A DNA stretch of 38,446 nt from a virus. The stretch covers positions 1 through 38,446 of IMG/VR virus record IMGVR_UViG_3300028392_000012, one strand, 5' to 3'. Under the pieces are notes generated by a model. That model made no database searches, was not told the origin of the DNA, and saw nothing but the letters and a program-made list of their open reading frames with translations. The translations under genes were made by a program, and so were the position numbers. Positions 1 to 6,244 of this stretch are shown piece after piece. Numbering within the stretch: the stretch's first letter is position 1; every line of letters starts with the position of its first letter.

Positions 1-115
1 CCCCCACCCATTCGGTTAAAAGGATCCATGTCGTGCAGACAGCGGTTTCAGAACGGGCAGCCCCATTGGTTTTGATCAGTTGATCAACCTGTTCGGACAG
101 CGGGCTGGTTTTCAT
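1..115 (-). CDS. N-terminal fragment of the 80-aa hypothetical protein completed at 38192-38434
   Basis: The ATG at 115-113 opens the same frame as the complete gene at the right end of the window. The rest is missing only because the circle was cut here. It follows the 56-residue membrane protein (stop at 125) by 9 bases, so the operon started at about 877 runs on through the junction. It should not be counted as a second gene. Confidence 0.85.
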   Translation of the reverse strand, partial: MKTSPLSEQVDQLIKTNGAARSETAVCTTWILLTEWVG

Positions 116-127
116 AACCTCATTCTA
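1..127. repeat. Terminal direct repeat, left copy (circular contig overlap)
   Basis: These 127 bases are identical to 38320-38446. An exact direct repeat of 127 bases, a common maximum assembler k-mer length, is what a circular contig that was not trimmed looks like. The gene at the right end starts inside the right copy, and its start is also present here (start codon 113-115). The genome is therefore circular or terminally redundant in assembly, and this repeat need not be a physical end. Confidence 0.95.
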
Positions 128-295
128 GCGATGAGGCAGGTTTATGTCGCTAATTGAGCCGACGATTACCAGAATTAGTGCCGTTATCATGAGAACCAGA
201 TTGTCCCAGATGCGGATCAGTCGTTGTCCTCTTGGAGTCCAGTTCCAGTTGCGCCAGTAGTCGGGATCGTTTGTGCGCTTGTTGTGCTTTGCCAT
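125..295 (-). CDS. Small single-pass membrane protein (56 aa)
   Basis: The protein starts MAKHNKRTNDPDYW. It has a basic, tryptophan-rich N-terminal half and one hydrophobic segment near residues 33-48 (LVLMITALILVIVGSI), and ends NLPHR. The ATG at 295 overlaps the previous stop as TAATG, which supports this start over the longer frame from 397. It is the last complete gene of the cassette-A unit before the circular junction. Function is unknown; a small inner-membrane protein with a cytoplasmic charged tail is all the sequence shows. Confidence 0.65.
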   Translation of the reverse strand: MAKHNKRTNDPDYWRNWNWTPRGQRLIRIWDNLVLMITALILVIVGSISDINLPHR

Positions 296-459
296 TAGAT
301 GTCCTTTCCACAGATGTCGCATTGCACGACATCCCAATCGGGGTTTGGGTTTTCGAGAGCCAGCATTGGGATCCCTTGAATGTTTTTCGGGGTGCATTTG
401 ATGCAGGTCATTTGGTTTTCGTGGAGCCAGCCCACAATCTCGGTGTTGTCGTCCATCAT
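295..459 (-). CDS. Zinc-ribbon-like microprotein (54 aa)
   Basis: Two CxxC pairs (TCIKC in the middle and QCDICGK at the C-terminus) suggest a small zinc ribbon. The start at 459 forms an ATGA overlap with the upstream stop and is preferred; an in-frame ATG at 477 is the alternative. It sits in a run of cysteine-rich small genes behind promoter cassette A. Function is unknown. Confidence 0.6.
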   Translation of the reverse strand: MMDDNTEIVGWLHENQMTCIKCTPKNIQGIPMLALENPNPDWDVVQCDICGKDI

Positions 460-659
460 GCTCCAGCCTTTAGACATTTCTTGCAGAGGATTGGATGAGG
501 GTTAATAGTGCTGGAGTTGTAGTGGATTGACTCTGCGTCGTTTTTGTTGATTTCGATTGCAGATCCACAAATTGCGCTTTGCGCGATTGAGTCTTTGTTG
601 ACTGCGTGGTATTTCCCGCCTTCGTATCTAGGTGGGTAAAAGATCATTGTCTGAGCCAT
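456..659 (-). CDS. Hypothetical protein with one CxxC pair (67 aa)
   Basis: The protein starts MAQTMIFYPPRYEGGKYHAV. The N-terminal half looks like a small beta structure, followed by an AICGSAI stretch and a C-terminal ILCKKCLKAGA, so one full CxxC pair and one lone cysteine could coordinate a metal. It starts 2 bases after the previous stop. The gene is second in the cassette-A unit. I do not recognise a family. Confidence 0.6.
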   Translation of the reverse strand: MAQTMIFYPPRYEGGKYHAVNKDSIAQSAICGSAIEINKNDAESIHYNSSTINPHPILCKKCLKAGA

Positions 660-661
660 GA

Positions 662-877
662 CTATTCGTCCTCATCCCAGTTGTCGCAGGACTTACAGAA
701 CGGGGTGCAGTCTCCAATGCAGCAGTCGCACCATTCGGTTGTGTCTGGGTATTTTCCATCTTCGGTGCAGTCTTGCGACCAGTTTGCGGGATGCGCTGGA
801 CATACCAGCATTTCAAGAAGGTTGTATCGCCACACTAGTTCGGAGTCTGGTGCGGTTTTCTCTAGTCTTGGTTTCAT
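662..877 (-). CDS. Cysteine-rich, acidic-tailed microprotein, first gene of unit A (71 aa)
   Basis: It begins MKPRLEKTAPDSELVWRYN. The C-terminal half is dense in cysteine (CPAH, DCTEDG, CDCCIGDC, FCKSCDNW) and ends in an acidic NWDEDE. This resembles small metal-binding phage early proteins, but I cannot name a family. The start at 877 directly follows the conserved GAAGGGAAAACC leader shared by five units, which fixes the start and excludes the longer frame from 949. Confidence 0.65.
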   Translation of the reverse strand: MKPRLEKTAPDSELVWRYNLLEMLVCPAHPANWSQDCTEDGKYPDTTEWCDCCIGDCTPFCKSCDNWDEDE

Positions 878-998
878 TAGGTTTTCCCTTCGTTCAGGGC
901 ACTCTGCCCTTATAGTTCTAGCCTGCCTTACAGAGGGGCTGAGTGTCAAGTCATTTCATAACATTTTTGATAACAGTTTGATAACGGATTTTGTTACA
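877..998 (-). promoter_or_regulatory. Promoter/operator/leader cassette, copy A
   Basis: Read on the minus strand: repeat sites of the GTTATCAAA family at 977-985 and 966-974 (perfect) and 954-962 (GTTATGAAA), then a -35 TTGACA at 949-944, an 18-base spacer, and a -10-like CAGGCT at 925-920. A leader hairpin AGGGC/GCCCT lies at 910-896, followed by GAAGGGAAAACC just before the ATG at 877. A fourth degenerate site (TGTAACAAA) lies at 998-990 and overlaps the stop of the upstream gene. The same order of elements occurs at four other places, which is the main support. Confidence 0.8.
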
Positions 999-1275
999 AA
1001 CCTTCGGCTGCTCGTTCGGCTTTATTCTCAAAATAGATCGCAGCACACTCAGGGCAATCAGCCCACTCGTTGTCGCCCCCATGCTGCTCGCAGTTCTCAG
1101 CCACAAACGCATTCTTATGTCCGAATCCATTTGGGCACACCCAGTATTTTTGCAATTCTCCGATCGCTTTTTTGACAACTCGGTATCCAGCCTGTTTACG
1201 ATCCCCGTAACCAACGATTTCTTTTTTCTGGAACTTCATCAGTTCAAGATGGGCGTTACATTCTTGGCATTTCAT
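994..1275 (-). CDS. Zinc-finger-like hypothetical protein (93 aa)
   Basis: The N-terminus starts MKCQECNAHLEL, and later CPNGFGHKN, ENCEQHGG and DCPECAAIYF supply further cysteines and histidines. Two small metal-binding units are plausible, as in treble-clef or zinc-ribbon DNA-binding proteins. The start overlaps the previous stop (TAATG at 1275). It is the last gene of unit B, and its stop runs into the operator array of cassette A. Function is unknown. Confidence 0.65.
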   Translation of the reverse strand: MKCQECNAHLELMKFQKKEIVGYGDRKQAGYRVVKKAIGELQKYWVCPNGFGHKNAFVAENCEQHGGDNEWADCPECAAIYFENKAERAAEGL

Positions 1276-1472
1276 TATTTGCCTTCTTTAATTTTTAAGG
1301 CTTCCTGACGATCCTTTAGGCTTTGAGCCCATGACGCATCTTGATAACGTGGATTCTTGGCTTTAAGTGTTTCTATGGATTTTTTAATTTGTTCTGCTGT
1401 TCGCCTTGACGCGATCCATCGCGGCACATCCTCGGCTTCGATCATTACTAGCGGGTTAATTGGATTTATCAC
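1275..1472 (-). CDS. Hypothetical basic helical protein (65 aa, GTG start)
   Basis: The GTG at 1472 lies in a GTGA overlap with the upstream stop, and an AAGGG motif sits 5-7 bases ahead; the longer frame from 1514 lacks such support. The protein is lysine/arginine-rich and probably helical (VPRWIASRRTAEQIKKSIE). Middle gene of the three-gene unit B. No family recognised. Confidence 0.6.
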   Translation of the reverse strand: MINPINPLVMIEAEDVPRWIASRRTAEQIKKSIETLKAKNPRYQDASWAQSLKDRQEALKIKEGK

Positions 1473-1666
1473 TTTTCGCCCTTTTCGTATGGAGTAAAGT
1501 TTACGCCGACGCACCAGACACCAGTTCGCGATTGGTAGATTTTTACCGTTTCGCTTTTGTGGTATGGATTCTGGATTCGGTATTCGTAGTATGCGCGGGC
1601 TTGTTCCTCGTTTTCGTAGCCACCGATCTCTACGTTATTTGGATGATGCTGTGGTGTTTTATTCAT
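1469..1666 (-). CDS. Hypothetical protein, first gene of unit B (65 aa)
   Basis: It begins MNKTPQHHPNNVEIGGYENE, with an alpha-beta pattern containing EQARAYYEYRI and VKIYQSRTGVWCVGV. The ATG at 1666 follows the conserved GAAGGGAAAACCTAAA leader, which decides the start. I do not recognise a family; the pattern could be a small single-domain protein binding a partner or nucleic acid. Confidence 0.6.
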   Translation of the reverse strand: MNKTPQHHPNNVEIGGYENEEQARAYYEYRIQNPYHKSETVKIYQSRTGVWCVGVNFTPYEKGEK

Positions 1667-1787
1667 TTTAGGTTTTCCCTTCATTTGGGGCTCTCTGCCC
1701 TTATGACTCCACTCTGCCTTATGGCGTATTTGATGTCAAGCCATTTCGCAACTTATTTGATAACGATTAGATAACAGTCTGTTATCA
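1667..1787 (-). promoter_or_regulatory. Promoter/operator/leader cassette, copy B
   Basis: Minus-strand order: repeat sites at 1775-1767 (GTTATCTAA), 1764-1756 (perfect GTTATCAAA) and 1752-1744 (GTTGCGAAA), -35 TTGACA at 1739-1734, a 17-base spacer, and a -10-like CAGAGT at 1716-1711. The leader hairpin is GGGCAGAGAGCCC, followed by GAAGGGAAAACC. It drives 1666 down to 994. The outermost repeat lies against the stop of the 40-residue gene upstream. Confidence 0.78.
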
Positions 1788-1907
1788 GTTTTTCTCGCCA
1801 CACTCAGGGCAGCATTCAAAGTTCAGACTGTTCGCGAACGCCCTTGTGCTCTTAGACGCTGACTTAAATACCGCGTCACATTCCCTGCAGCAGATCCACA
1901 CGTCCAT
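1785..1907 (-). CDS. Zinc-ribbon microprotein (40 aa)
   Basis: The ATG at 1907 immediately follows the TAG of the upstream gene. The 40 residues contain two cysteine knuckles (WICCRECDAVF and FECCPECGEKN) spaced like a classic four-cysteine zinc ribbon. It is the last gene of unit C and ends at the operators of cassette B. It is too short for most gene callers. A nucleic-acid- or protein-binding role is inference. Confidence 0.6.
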   Translation of the reverse strand: MDVWICCRECDAVFKSASKSTRAFANSLNFECCPECGEKN

Positions 1908-2228
1908 CTAAAGTTCCTTCATCATTTCATTTAAGGCTTTGTAATCTAGCGACTGACTGCGCCATTGAAAGTTATCAGGGGTGCGTTCTGTCGTCATGCC
2001 GTACTCTTTCAGAAACGCTATGTACGGATGATTACCTGTGTAGTCGACCATGAACCCTCGAGCCCGTTCGTACCATGCTGGATCGTTGTTGATCCAGAGC
2101 GACACGTTCCACGTTGCTTTATTTTTCCAGCCATTGTATTCAGTCATTTCGCTCTTCCTCTGTTTTTTGACTAGCGCGACGCTTTTCATCCAGTCGCTGC
2201 TTTCGATGATCTCGCTGTATTCAGTCAT
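1908..2228 (-). CDS. Conserved phage hypothetical protein with NGWKNKATWNV motif (106 aa)
   Basis: The central part (EYNGWKNKATWNVSLWINND) resembles a domain I recall from diverse phage early proteins of unknown function. The first 27 residues look like an added leader. The start at 2228 has a GGAG motif 7 bases ahead. A second in-frame ATG at 2147 also has a good GAGGAAGAG site and gives the same MTEY start, so a shorter product may also be made (see findings). Confidence 0.65.
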   Translation of the reverse strand: MTEYSEIIESSDWMKSVALVKKQRKSEMTEYNGWKNKATWNVSLWINNDPAWYERARGFMVDYTGNHPYIAFLKEYGMTTERTPDNFQWRSQSLDYKALNEMMKEL

Positions 2229-2385
2229 TTGATTCTCCATCATTGTTGTTTTGTTTTGCTGCTTTGTGGATGGCTTCGATCCCGTCCAGCCGAGTGGCGT
2301 TAGAGATGTTGCCTTCTGCGTGATCTATTTCTAGAGCCACGATTGCTTTAATTTGGTCGAGGGTTAATCCTCTAAATACACTCAT
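2221..2385 (-). CDS. Small helical hypothetical protein (54 aa)
   Basis: Starts MSVFRGLTLDQIKAIVALEI, which looks like a short helical bundle, and ends in an asparagine-rich tail. A weak GGGGAT element lies upstream. Its stop overlaps the next start by 8 bases. Coding is supported by position and by the gap-free packing of the unit; function is unknown. Confidence 0.55.
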   Translation of the reverse strand: MSVFRGLTLDQIKAIVALEIDHAEGNISNATRLDGIEAIHKAAKQNNNDGESND

Positions 2386-2394
2386 TGTGATCCC

Positions 2395-2760
2395 CTAGAA
2401 ACTGTAGTCGTAGTATTCGTCGCGGTAGCCGATTGCGAGCATTCCGTAATCTGATCCCTGCTGGATAAACTTGCCGTTTTTGCGCTTCGTGAATGTCTTG
2501 ACTGGGGCATTAGGATTGGTTGTGTATTCGTATCCTTGCGAGTCGCTCATTCCATGCCCGTCGGTTCGCTTGGCGATGTCGCGGGTTACTTTGACTGCCT
2601 TGATTTGACCTTTTTGTTCTCCGCTTTTGTAGCAGATAATTTCGACGATTGTATAAGCGTTGCGATCACTCCAGCCGAGGTAGGTTGCGCCGTCGCCGAC
2701 CTGTGGTTCACGTTGCGCTGATCCCGCTTGCAGGTAGTTAAATAGGCTTCCGTATTGCAT
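2395..2760 (-). CDS. Hypothetical protein (121 aa)
   Basis: Starts MQYGSLFNYLQAGSAQREP. A beta-rich core (VGDGATYLGWSDRNAYTIVE) suggests a small barrel-like or SH3-like fold, and the end is tyrosine-rich (YRDEYYDYSF). The start 2 bases after the previous stop is preferred over the longer frame from 2850. The WSDRNAYTIV pattern is familiar from phage and plasmid proteins of unknown function. Confidence 0.6.
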   Translation of the reverse strand: MQYGSLFNYLQAGSAQREPQVGDGATYLGWSDRNAYTIVEIICYKSGEQKGQIKAVKVTRDIAKRTDGHGMSDSQGYEYTTNPNAPVKTFTKRKNGKFIQQGSDYGMLAIGYRDEYYDYSF

Positions 2761-2762
2761 GA

Positions 2763-3038
2763 CTATTCGCCCTCTCCCCATGCTGCTGACGTTGTGTATC
2801 CTGTCGCGCTTGTTGACGCGATGTAGATTACGTCTGGCTGTGGGCGGCATTCGCAGTCGTCGTCGTTGTCAGCGATCTGGCATTCCTCTGAGTGGAAGTC
2901 CATTGTGGTGACTACGTTAATTGAGTGGATGTCTACTTCAAGTGGGTATTCAGGCTGGATTGCTAACTTGATCTCGTCGTTGCCGAACCCATTGTCTCTG
3001 ATTTCCTCTAGGAGTTCGATCATTTCGTTTACATTCAT
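2763..3038 (-). CDS. Acidic hypothetical protein, first gene of unit C (91 aa)
   Basis: Starts MNVNEMIELLEEIRDNGFGN, a helix followed by strand-rich sequence, then an acidic and cysteine-containing stretch (ADNDDDCECRPQPDVIYIA). The opening pattern resembles small phage proteins of unknown function. The ATG at 3038 is placed by the conserved cassette leader. Confidence 0.6.
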   Translation of the reverse strand: MNVNEMIELLEEIRDNGFGNDEIKLAIQPEYPLEVDIHSINVVTTMDFHSEECQIADNDDDCECRPQPDVIYIASTSATGYTTSAAWGEGE

Positions 3039-3150
3039 TTTAGGTTTTCCCTTCATTCTGGGCACTCTGCCCTGTTATGTCTCTAGACTGCCTTATGCTC
3101 ATGGTTACTGTCAAGCCATTTTGCAATTTATTTGATAACAGTTTGGTAAC
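3039..3150 (-). promoter_or_regulatory. Promoter/operator/leader cassette, copy C
   Basis: Minus-strand order: repeat sites at 3150-3142 (GTTACCAAA), 3139-3131 (perfect GTTATCAAA) and 3128-3120 (degenerate), -35 TTGACA at 3114-3109, an 18-base spacer, and -10-like CAGTCT at 3090-3085. The leader hairpin is GGGCAGAGTGCCC, followed by GAAGGGAAAACC. It lies between the structured non-coding region and the gene starting at 3038. Confidence 0.8.
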
Positions 3151-3159
3151 AGATTTTGC

Positions 3160-3470
3160 TGGCAGGTGGTGGTTATTTATCCACCTTTTAGCACCTCATG
3201 TCGGTTACGGAACAAGATTGACTATTGCTAGTGGAGCGCGTTAGCGCGATTGCGTCATGTCTCTACAAAGGTGGACGTTCGTCACTTAGGCAACCCGTGT
3301 TAAGTGATCCCCGTAGAGCGCATCTTGAAATCTATACTTTGCCTAGATCGTGATGCTGGCAATCCACCCTGCCTGTGGACATAACCCGAGTAGCCCATCT
3401 GACGGCTGCTTCTGACGCGGGTTAGGCGTAGCCCAAGTTTTACTACTTTGCGAGGTAGTTCCTGTATTTA
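3160..3470. other. Hairpin-rich non-coding region: structured RNA or replication origin candidate
   Basis: There is no credible open frame on either strand for about 310 bases. Helices seen: 3164-3169/3181-3186; 3237-3240/3245-3248; 3261-3266/3313-3318 enclosing 3282-3289/3300-3307; 3320-3324/3352-3356 enclosing 3330-3334/3344-3348; 3358-3361/3370-3373; 3383-3388/3418-3423 enclosing 3389-3395/3404-3410; 3442-3446/3455-3459. The wobble pairs in 3282-3307 and 3389-3410 are G-U only if the plus strand is transcribed. DnaA-box-like words lie at 3177-3185 (TTATCCACC) and 3374-3382 (TGTGGACAT). Both readings are inference. Confidence 0.55.
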
Positions 3471-3484
3471 GTTATTGCTAATTA

Positions 3485-3997
3485 TTAAAAAGATGTTGGG
3501 GTTGAATACTTACTGGACTTGTTGTAAATGCTGCGTTGTTGAAGTTTGACCATCGCTTCCTCGCGTGTGGATGAAGTTCGCATAATCTCGTATTGCTCAG
3601 TTCGACAGATAGGGCAGAAGGTTGTTGCGTCGTATAACTTCCCGCGCTGCTCTACGACTGCCCCGTCGATCCATCCTTTGTAACAGACCGTGTGATTACA
3701 AGCACAGCCAACAATTCTGCAATGTGCATCTGAATACACACCTGCATCTGAACGCGCTGCAGCGTTGCCCCCAGAGCGCGACAGAACTAACTGGTCGAGT
3801 CGGTACAGGGCAGCAGCGGGCGGGAAATTAACCCCTGCAAAATTACCCTTGCTGATCGTCAGGGCTAAAGCCTCTGGTTCCCACCCATTTTTCCAGCCTA
3901 TTCGCAGCGCGTTCTTTAGTCGGTCGCCGATCTCTGGACGAAGTTCAGGGGGTAAATTGTCGATGTAGTTCTGGACGTACTCATGCTGTTCCGTCAT
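3485..3997 (-). CDS. Zinc-binding hypothetical protein, last gene of unit D (170 aa)
   Basis: The N-terminal half is helical (EYVQNYIDNLPPELRPEIGD). The C-terminal half holds a split zinc-binding unit: HCRIVGCACNHTVC, then FCPICRTE about 30 residues later, with a basic tail. This layout resembles zinc-containing replication or loader proteins, but I cannot assign a function. It is the last gene before the structured non-coding region. Confidence 0.6.
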   Translation of the reverse strand: MTEQHEYVQNYIDNLPPELRPEIGDRLKNALRIGWKNGWEPEALALTISKGNFAGVNFPPAAALYRLDQLVLSRSGGNAAARSDAGVYSDAHCRIVGCACNHTVCYKGWIDGAVVEQRGKLYDATTFCPICRTEQYEIMRTSSTREEAMVKLQQRSIYNKSSKYSTPTSF

Positions 3998-4004
3998 GCT
4001 GTTC

Positions 4005-4310
4005 CTAAATTAGTTTGAGTTTTATGACTTTCTGTATTTTGTGGTATTTGCCTCGTCGGAAATACCGTCTCTCGGATGCTGTCAGCCCGCCCCACATTCC
4101 CCAATTCTCATTCTTGAGTGCGTAGTCCAAACAGGGTATGCGCTCAGGACAACCCACGCAAATCGCTCTTGCAGATTCGATAACTTCCAGATCTGGAATG
4201 ACGCTTTCCTCGGCGTAAAAAATCTCTGGATCATGATTACGGCAGGCAGCCATTGGAAGCGACGGGGGCTTCGGGAAATTATACGGGCGAGCCATACACC
4301 TATTATGCAC
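4005..4310 (-). CDS. whiB: WhiB-family Fe-S transcriptional regulator (copy 1)
   Basis: The four conserved cysteines are at about residues 23, 51, 54 and 60 (CVGCPERIPC), followed by the GMWGG turn at 71-75 and a basic tail (RRYFRRGKYHK). WhiB proteins are Fe-S regulators confined to Actinobacteria and their phages; they bind the primary sigma factor region 4 and modulate transcription. The start is uncertain: GTG at 4310 or ATG at 4295, neither with an ideal ribosome site. It may redirect host transcription or act on the phage's own repeated promoters; that is inference. Confidence 0.9.
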   Translation of the reverse strand: MHNRCMARPYNFPKPPSLPMAACRNHDPEIFYAEESVIPDLEVIESARAICVGCPERIPCLDYALKNENWGMWGGLTASERRYFRRGKYHKIQKVIKLKLI

Positions 4311-4327
4311 ATAGTTGCGACAATCAC

Positions 4328-5230
4328 CTATTTGATCGACAGCCTCGAGTATCCGTTGCCCTGTTTCTTAGGGATGAACCCGAGGAGCCTCTGGACTTCC
4401 GCCTCGTCAGTTGTTTGACGACCTGACACTTGCGCCCACTTGATTACAATCCCGTTTGCTGTAGTGCCCTGTGTGCCCTCAAGCATAGACTTTATGAAAT
4501 CCATCTGAGCGTCAGTCTGCTTATTAAGGATTTGTAGATTTTTGTAATCCTCGACTAACGACTCGATTTCAGGATTGTTGATTGGATGCTCGCTATTCAT
4601 GTTTACGATGCCTGTGCATTCGCCGTAAAAAGGGCAGTAGAGTTTACAAAAGTCTGCATCTTTTTCTGGAGCAGGTGGCTCAAAACTATCCTTGATCCCG
4701 TAATAGCGTTCTAGCGCATTTAGAGCGACAGCCTCGTCGTAATCGACTAAGTATTCGCGAATGTCATTTTCGCTGCCATCTCGAGCGATCGCGACTAATC
4801 CGACTTGATCAACTTTTACCCCATTATTGTTAGCGAGGTATCCGTACAGTTGCACCTGTTCGATCTGTTGCTGCGAGGGGAAATACGACAGGCTGTTTTT
4901 AGTAGTCGTTTTCCAATCCCAGACTGTATGGGTTTCGGTGTCGATCAGATCAACGTGCCCAACTAATTCATCTTTCTTAAACTCTGACTCGATCAAGTAC
5001 CTGCCGTCTCCTGCAAAAGCATTCTCGATCATTGTGTGAATTGCTGTGCCCATACTCGCAGCCAGTCCGAGCGTTGTTAAATTGGTTTTGGGAGTGCCAT
5101 TTATTCTGTACCAGAGTCGACGCTGGCAACCGCCAATTTCTGACGGTCCTACCCATGCTTGCAGGCTTCGTGGACGACTTGCGTCACGCTTATGTAATTT
5201 GTCGATCAAGGTATCTTTCATGCTGTTCAT
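4328..5230 (-). CDS. Cas4/RecB-like PD-(D/E)XK exonuclease
   Basis: At 300 residues, it contains a GGCQRRLWY start motif (Cys35), GHVDLID (Asp94), VWDWKTT (Asp105, Lys107) and the QVQLYGY motif at 125-131, which together form the RecB/Cas4 nuclease core. Cys195, Cys199 and Cys205 (FCKLYCPFYGEC) with Cys35 could hold a 4Fe-4S cluster as in Cas4 and AddB. In phages such proteins act with annealing proteins in recombination and end processing, and an annealing-like gene lies at 6244-6798. The AAGGA motif 6-7 bases before 5230 supports the start. Confidence 0.85.
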   Translation of the reverse strand: MNSMKDTLIDKLHKRDASRPRSLQAWVGPSEIGGCQRRLWYRINGTPKTNLTTLGLAASMGTAIHTMIENAFAGDGRYLIESEFKKDELVGHVDLIDTETHTVWDWKTTTKNSLSYFPSQQQIEQVQLYGYLANNNGVKVDQVGLVAIARDGSENDIREYLVDYDEAVALNALERYYGIKDSFEPPAPEKDADFCKLYCPFYGECTGIVNMNSEHPINNPEIESLVEDYKNLQILNKQTDAQMDFIKSMLEGTQGTTANGIVIKWAQVSGRQTTDEAEVQRLLGFIPKKQGNGYSRLSIK

Positions 5231-5239
5231 GTTGTTCCT

Positions 5240-5587
5240 TTACATGTCTATTGCGCTACGGACAGACGTTCCGATGGATCTCGTAATGTCTACCTGTGTG
5301 CGTATCCTGTTGGTATTCCCTCTTGCTGCTCTGACCTTAGCCTCTGCAATGGCTAATGACCTAATCGCAGTCGAGCATTCGACTGTTGCTAGATCCTCGC
5401 GATCTTGAACTGTGTATTTTATTGGTGCAGTTTTAGTCCTTAGCCTTGCTTCCGCCAGAGAAATTTCACACTCTGATTTTGCAATATGGTATTCAGACTC
5501 ACACTCCTCAAGAAACCTGTACGATTCGTCAATGTCTTTTGAGAGATCGAGTAATCGTTTTTCGACTGCTGCTGGAGTGACTATCAT
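5240..5587 (-). CDS. Conserved actinophage coiled-coil protein (115 aa)
   Basis: Strongly helical with heptad-like patterns (VEKRLLDLSKDIDESY, EISLAEARLRTK, IAEAKVRAARGNTNRIRTQV) and the typical ending around an R-T-Q-V-D-I block. Proteins of this type sit beside Cas4-like nucleases and annealing proteins in many actinophages, as here, but have no known function. The start overlaps the upstream stop as ATGA. Confidence 0.7.
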   Translation of the reverse strand: MIVTPAAVEKRLLDLSKDIDESYRFLEECESEYHIAKSECEISLAEARLRTKTAPIKYTVQDREDLATVECSTAIRSLAIAEAKVRAARGNTNRIRTQVDITRSIGTSVRSAIDM

Positions 5588-5721
5588 TTAACCTTGTCCT
5601 TTCTGCAATAGGAGCAGAGTGACTGGGCGTAAGACCAACTTCCGCATTGAGTGCATCTTTCAATTTTGCTGTCGACCTGTTTCCCGAGCGGTCTAGATCC
5701 ACGAATTGTCTGGTTGAGCAT
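5584..5721 (-). CDS. Zinc-ribbon microprotein overlapping the winged-helix gene (45 aa)
   Basis: The ATG at 5721 lies inside the 3' end of the winged-helix gene in another frame, with GAGAGGGTG ahead of it. The stop overlaps the next start as ATGA. The product has a four-cysteine ribbon: ERCTQCGSW and LCSYCRKDK. The exact fit between neighbours and the cysteine pattern support coding. Function unknown. Confidence 0.65.
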   Translation of the reverse strand: MLNQTIRGSRPLGKQVDSKIERCTQCGSWSYAQSLCSYCRKDKVK

Positions 5722-6244
5722 TTACGATCACCCTCTCAAAATACTCTTTGACCATTTTGGGATCCAGATCCATGTTGTCACCATAAGTGTTCCACCATGT
5801 CTGTAACTCGAGCAGCATACTTTGACGCAGCGACTCAATCTGTTGAGCAGCGTATTCGCTCTTTGGTTGTGTCTGGCGGTACGGACTGACCTCGCGATCA
5901 AAAACGTATTTGAGCAAGATGTAGATTTCGCATTTGTCTCGACGTTCAGTCAGCCGAGCAATTACTCCCTCTTTGTGCATGACGCTTAAAACCCCAGAAG
6001 CCTGCCCATGATGCCAGTCATTTGCTGCAGCCAAGTCTTTCCACGTTAAGCCCTGCATCCCAGCGCGATTAAGATCCGCATAGGTTTTATCCTGACGACG
6101 TTTAGTGATCCCATTCGAGTCTGATTCGACTGCTCGTTCAGCAGAGGTTGTTGACCCCGACCATCCTGACGTTCCGTTATACGGAGTGATTGGATCATCG
6201 TCCTTTTCGTAATAGTCGTGATTAAAAAGATCAGGCTCAGTCAT
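5693..6244 (-). CDS. Winged-helix DNA-binding protein (183 aa)
   Basis: The N-terminal 45 residues are acidic, low-complexity and include PYNGTSGWSGS. Residues about 52-115 look like a winged helix (GLTWKDLAAANDWHHGQASG, then VMHKEGVIARLTERRDKCEI as recognition helix and wing). Actinophage proteins with this same PYNGTSGWSGS plus wHTH layout are common next to recombination genes. It may regulate transcription or load replication proteins; the sequence does not decide. The start overlaps the upstream stop as TAATG at 6244. Confidence 0.7.
   Translation of the reverse strand: MTEPDLFNHDYYEKDDDPITPYNGTSGWSGSTTSAERAVESDSNGITKRRQDKTYADLNRAGMQGLTWKDLAAANDWHHGQASGVLSVMHKEGVIARLTERRDKCEIYILLKYVFDREVSPYRQTQPKSEYAAQQIESLRQSMLLELQTWWNTYGDNMDLDPKMVKEYFERVIVNAQPDNSWI

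Noticed and set aside
1-127. True physical direct terminal repeat
   Set aside because: The length equals an assembler k-mer and a gene runs through it unbroken; no coverage data support a physical end.
606-1175. Plus-strand open frame of 189 codons
   Set aside because: It crosses three minus-strand genes and promoter cassette A, has no ribosome site, and its composition looks like antisense of cysteine-rich genes.
3160-3470. tRNA or tmRNA in the non-coding gap
   Set aside because: No T-arm GTTCGA-type motif, no 7-bp acceptor stem, no CCA and no tag-peptide frame; the helices do not form a cloverleaf.
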